From the NCBI RefSeq assembly GCF_008831285.2, contig NC_045145.1, positions 10,168,802 through 10,232,801 of the forward strand: DNA of 64,000 nucleotides. The letters are read 5' to 3'. The translations under genes were made by a program, and so were the position numbers. The DNA is from Nymphaea colorata. Taxonomy: Eukaryota; Streptophyta; Magnoliopsida; Nymphaeales; Nymphaeaceae. Under the pieces are notes generated by a model. The model was given only the letters and a program-made list of their open reading frames with translations. It made no database searches and was not told where the DNA came from. Below, piece after piece: positions 61,708 to 64,000 of this stretch (position 1 is the stretch's first letter; the number at the start of each line of letters is the position of its first letter).

Positions 61708-63304
61708 CTCCCCCTCAAGTTGGGCATACAGATCAAACATGCCCAACGTGGATACATTTCTCTCAAATGAAGTTGAAGACAAGGCTTTGGTCAGGACATC
61801 AGCTGTTTGGTCTTTAGATCTCATGTAAGGAAATACAAGTTCTTTAGCATCAATTCTCTCTCGAATGAAATGCCGGTCAATCTCAACATGTTTTGATTGG
61901 CAGAGTAACATCCGCACTGATAATCTCTTTTTTGGTCTGGGGATCAAAGCACTTATATCCTTTTTGATTGGCAGAGTATCCAATAAATACACATTTGATG
62001 GTTTGGGCAGCAAGTTTGTTTTTGTCTGAGCCTAGGATGTGTGCAAAGCAAGTGCATCCAAATACTTTGGGAGGTATATGAAATAGTGGTCGATTTGGAT
62101 ATAAAAGTTGAATGGGAATACGTTCTTGGATGGCTGACGAGAGTAATCTGTTAATGAGATAACATGCAGCAAGAATAGCATCCCCTCAAAAGTAGGCAGG
62201 CATGTGAGAATGCAGCATGAGGGTACGGGCCACATTTAGGAGTTGCTGATGTTTGCGTTCGGCAACACCATTTTGTTGGGATGTGTGTGGACAAGTATAT
62301 TGAGGCTGAATTCCATGATTGGCAAAAAACTGAAGTAGAATGGAAGATTTGAATTCAAGAGCATTATCAGTGCAAATATTTTTGACAATGAAACCAAACT
62401 GAGTTTTTATTTCCTTGACAAATTTAGGAAGAATACATATGACTTCAGATCTTTACCGTAACAAGAATACCCAACTGACTAGAGTAAAATCATCAACCAA
62501 AACAAGATAATACCGAAAACGCGAGTGAAAAGGATCCCGACTAGGACCCCACACATCCACATTAAGGAGATCAAATGGACTTTGACTAGATGGTTCTTGA
62601 CTCGAATGAAAGCTACTCTGTGTATGTTTGCCTAACTGGCAAGCATCACATAAGAAGGACTCTGATACAGTATTACCTTGAAGCATGCGACGAAGTTTGG
62701 ACACTGAAGGATGACCCAGTCTGAGATGACACTAAAAAGGAGAAGGCTTCGAAGAGAATGAAGATGCAGCAACATTTATTGGGACAGACAAGAAATAGAG
62801 ACTCTCACGTTCATAGCCGCCACCAATCATCTTCCCAGTTCGTAAGTCCTAAAAAGAACATGTACCAGGGTCAAAAATGACTTTACACTTTAAATCAATA
62901 GCCAGTTGCTTAATAAATAACAAATTAACAGGAAACTGTGGAGCATAGAGCACGTGAGTAAGAGTGTCTAAATGTGGGAGATAAATATCACCGCTTCCCA
63001 ATACAAGAGATAACTTGTCATCAGCCAATCAGACATGTTGTGGTGTAGAGAATCTGACTAATGATGAAAAAATATGTGGTTGATTACAACAGTGCCTGGA
63101 GGCGCCAGAATCTATCATCCACATCATATCTAGGTCATCGGTAGGAGCACCAACAGAGAAAGAAGAGTCTATTACAGTCGTGTTGGCATATGAGAAGGAA
63201 TTTCTAGCCATCTTGTAGTCATTGGAACCCTCGGACACATTACCATCAGCCATAGTAAAATTCCAACCAGAATTGTACTCACAATATGTATGTATAAGGT
63301 GCAA
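61708..63304 (-). pseudogene. Deleted copia gag-protease-integrase-RNase H
   Basis: Protease WMIDSGASRHCCNQPHIF near 63.09 kb; integrase zinc region with CDACQLGKHTQSSFH near 62.63 kb and VDVWGPSRDPFHSRF (first Asp) near 62.55 kb; second half VFGCTCFAHI-like and KPSNVYLLDTLPIK-frame shifted from CVFIGYSANQKGYKCFDP near 61.95 kb. RNase H tail ends SFERNVSTLGMFDLYAQLEG. Multiple frameshifts. Same family as the 22.6-26.1 kb copia by gag and protease, but with a different LTR. Confidence 0.85.
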
Positions 63305-63788
63305 TAGTCAACTTCAACCAAGGCATGGCAGCACAGAAGAATCTAGAACACAATTATGGCTCCAATCATCAACTTAGAAATTCACTAAAACAGGCTGGAA
63401 ACTCAAGCAGCAACTCAACAAAATAATTTCAGCCGATGACTACAACACAAGCAGGAACTTTACGATTAGCAGCAGTCCACAACTAATGAGACCTCAACTT
63501 ATAGATTTCATGTCCACGATCTGTCGGTCATTCTGCTCCTCACATCAAATTACATCCACAAGCAGCAAATTGACTCTGCCCCTCACAGTCAACATAAAAA
63601 TCTGATTACTGCAGCAGTAACCTCAATGAGATCGACTTAAGTATCAGGTTGAAAAAAAAAATAAAACAAATTGGGAGACAGTTTTAAGACGTGGATAGCA
63701 GGTAGCACTTTTAGATGTCGATAATAGGTAGCAAACAAGCACAGGTTTGACAGCAGAGAAAACCTGTCTCACTTCAACGATGCAGATG

Positions 63789-64000
63789 TTAAGTTTGTAC
63801 ATATGGATCGGGTCACCCAGACCCGACCCATTTGATCCACACGCCCAACACATCATGGGCGGTGGCATACTTGTAAATCTTATTGTTATCTTGTGTATTT
63901 TATGATGTACCCTAAATCGTGATTAGTATATAATGATAACAAGAGGCAGACGTCATTTGTTGCTGCTCTCATTCATCTCTCTCTTGCTTGGACGTGCAGC
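63789..64000 (+). mobile_element. Start of a plus-strand copia LTR, runs off the window
   Basis: TGTTAAGTTTGTACATATGG, then GGATCGGGTC...GACCCGACCC and CGCCCA / TGGGCG (63842-63861) followed by GGTGGCATACTTGTAAAT. It aligns with the intact copia LTR (TGTTAGCGTATGGGG, GGATCGGGTC, CGCCTA / TAGGCG, GGTGGCTCTCTTGTAATT). It is either a solo LTR or the 5' LTR of another element. Confidence 0.85.

Larger units (their letters stand above)
61456..63788 (-). mobile_element. Internally deleted copia
   Basis: Minus strand, right to left: leader, gag start (MADGNVSEGSNDYKMARN), direct fusion into protease (IDSSFSVGAPTDDLDMMW), integrase, then fusion of the integrase C-terminus (about 61.90 kb) to the RNase H C-terminus (KHVEIDRHFIRERIDAKELV) and the 3' LTR 61456-61707. 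Most of gag and all of RT were removed by two internal deletions. The 5' LTR is absent; the element meets a plus-strand LTR at 63789. Confidence 0.87.

Overview
This is a stretch of nuclear DNA from a land plant, most likely a flowering plant with a large, repeat-rich genome. It has spliceosomal GT-AG introns, Ty1/copia retrotransposons primed by initiator-Met tRNA, hAT DNA transposons, a plant LINE remnant and plant-type microsatellites. I cannot name the species from sequence alone; introns of 10 and 27 kb would fit a magnoliid, a basal angiosperm or a gymnosperm.

The one host gene I can support is APC2, the cullin-like subunit of the anaphase-promoting complex. It is on the minus strand. 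Ten exons (61083 down to 21078) give one continuous reading frame of about 498 codons plus a stop, covering roughly the C-terminal 60% of the protein; the 5' exons lie beyond the right edge. The exons fall in three clusters (61.1-59.8 kb, 33.0-31.6 kb, 21.4-21.1 kb), separated by introns of about 26.8 kb (intron B, 33016-59839) and 10.2 kb (intron A, 21353-31581). Both introns are mostly transposons.

Layout: 1-17.7 kb is AT-rich intergenic DNA with no gene I can defend. It holds a 2.4-kb degenerate tandem-repeat field (3.0-5.4 kb), a 60-bp minisatellite (10.04-10.49 kb), several short tandem duplications and microsatellites. 17.7-20.3 kb holds a copia 3' end and a decayed LINE (ORF1 plus endonuclease, minus strand). 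21.08-21.35 kb holds the last two APC2 exons. Intron A contains a hAT-like MITE with an 8-bp target-site duplication (TSD), two head-to-head copia wrecks, a gag fragment and a 1-kb GC-rich tract. Four exons follow at 31.58-33.02 kb.

Intron B, from left to right, contains: a full-length but dead copia (33347-38569, TSD CCATA); a small hAT MITE (38677-38978); a second copy of the intron A MITE in opposite orientation (39669-40041, TSD CGAGAGAG); a fossil hAT (about 41.44-51.48 kb) that has itself received an apparently intact copia (41884-46958, LTRs identical by eye, TSD CTTCC, 1436-codon open polyprotein) and another hAT (47859-51276, TSD GAACATGG); several copia wrecks (51.5-59.6 kb); and a roughly 1-kb hAT-like element (56360-57394) inside a copia reverse transcriptase. 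Four more APC2 exons follow at 59.84-61.08 kb. An internally deleted copia lies at 61.46-63.8 kb, and the start of another copia LTR runs off the right edge.

APC2 exons stay in frame and all internal splice sites are GT-AG, so the gene looks functional despite the insertions. All other coding sequence belongs to transposons, and only the copia at 41.9-47.0 kb looks potentially active.
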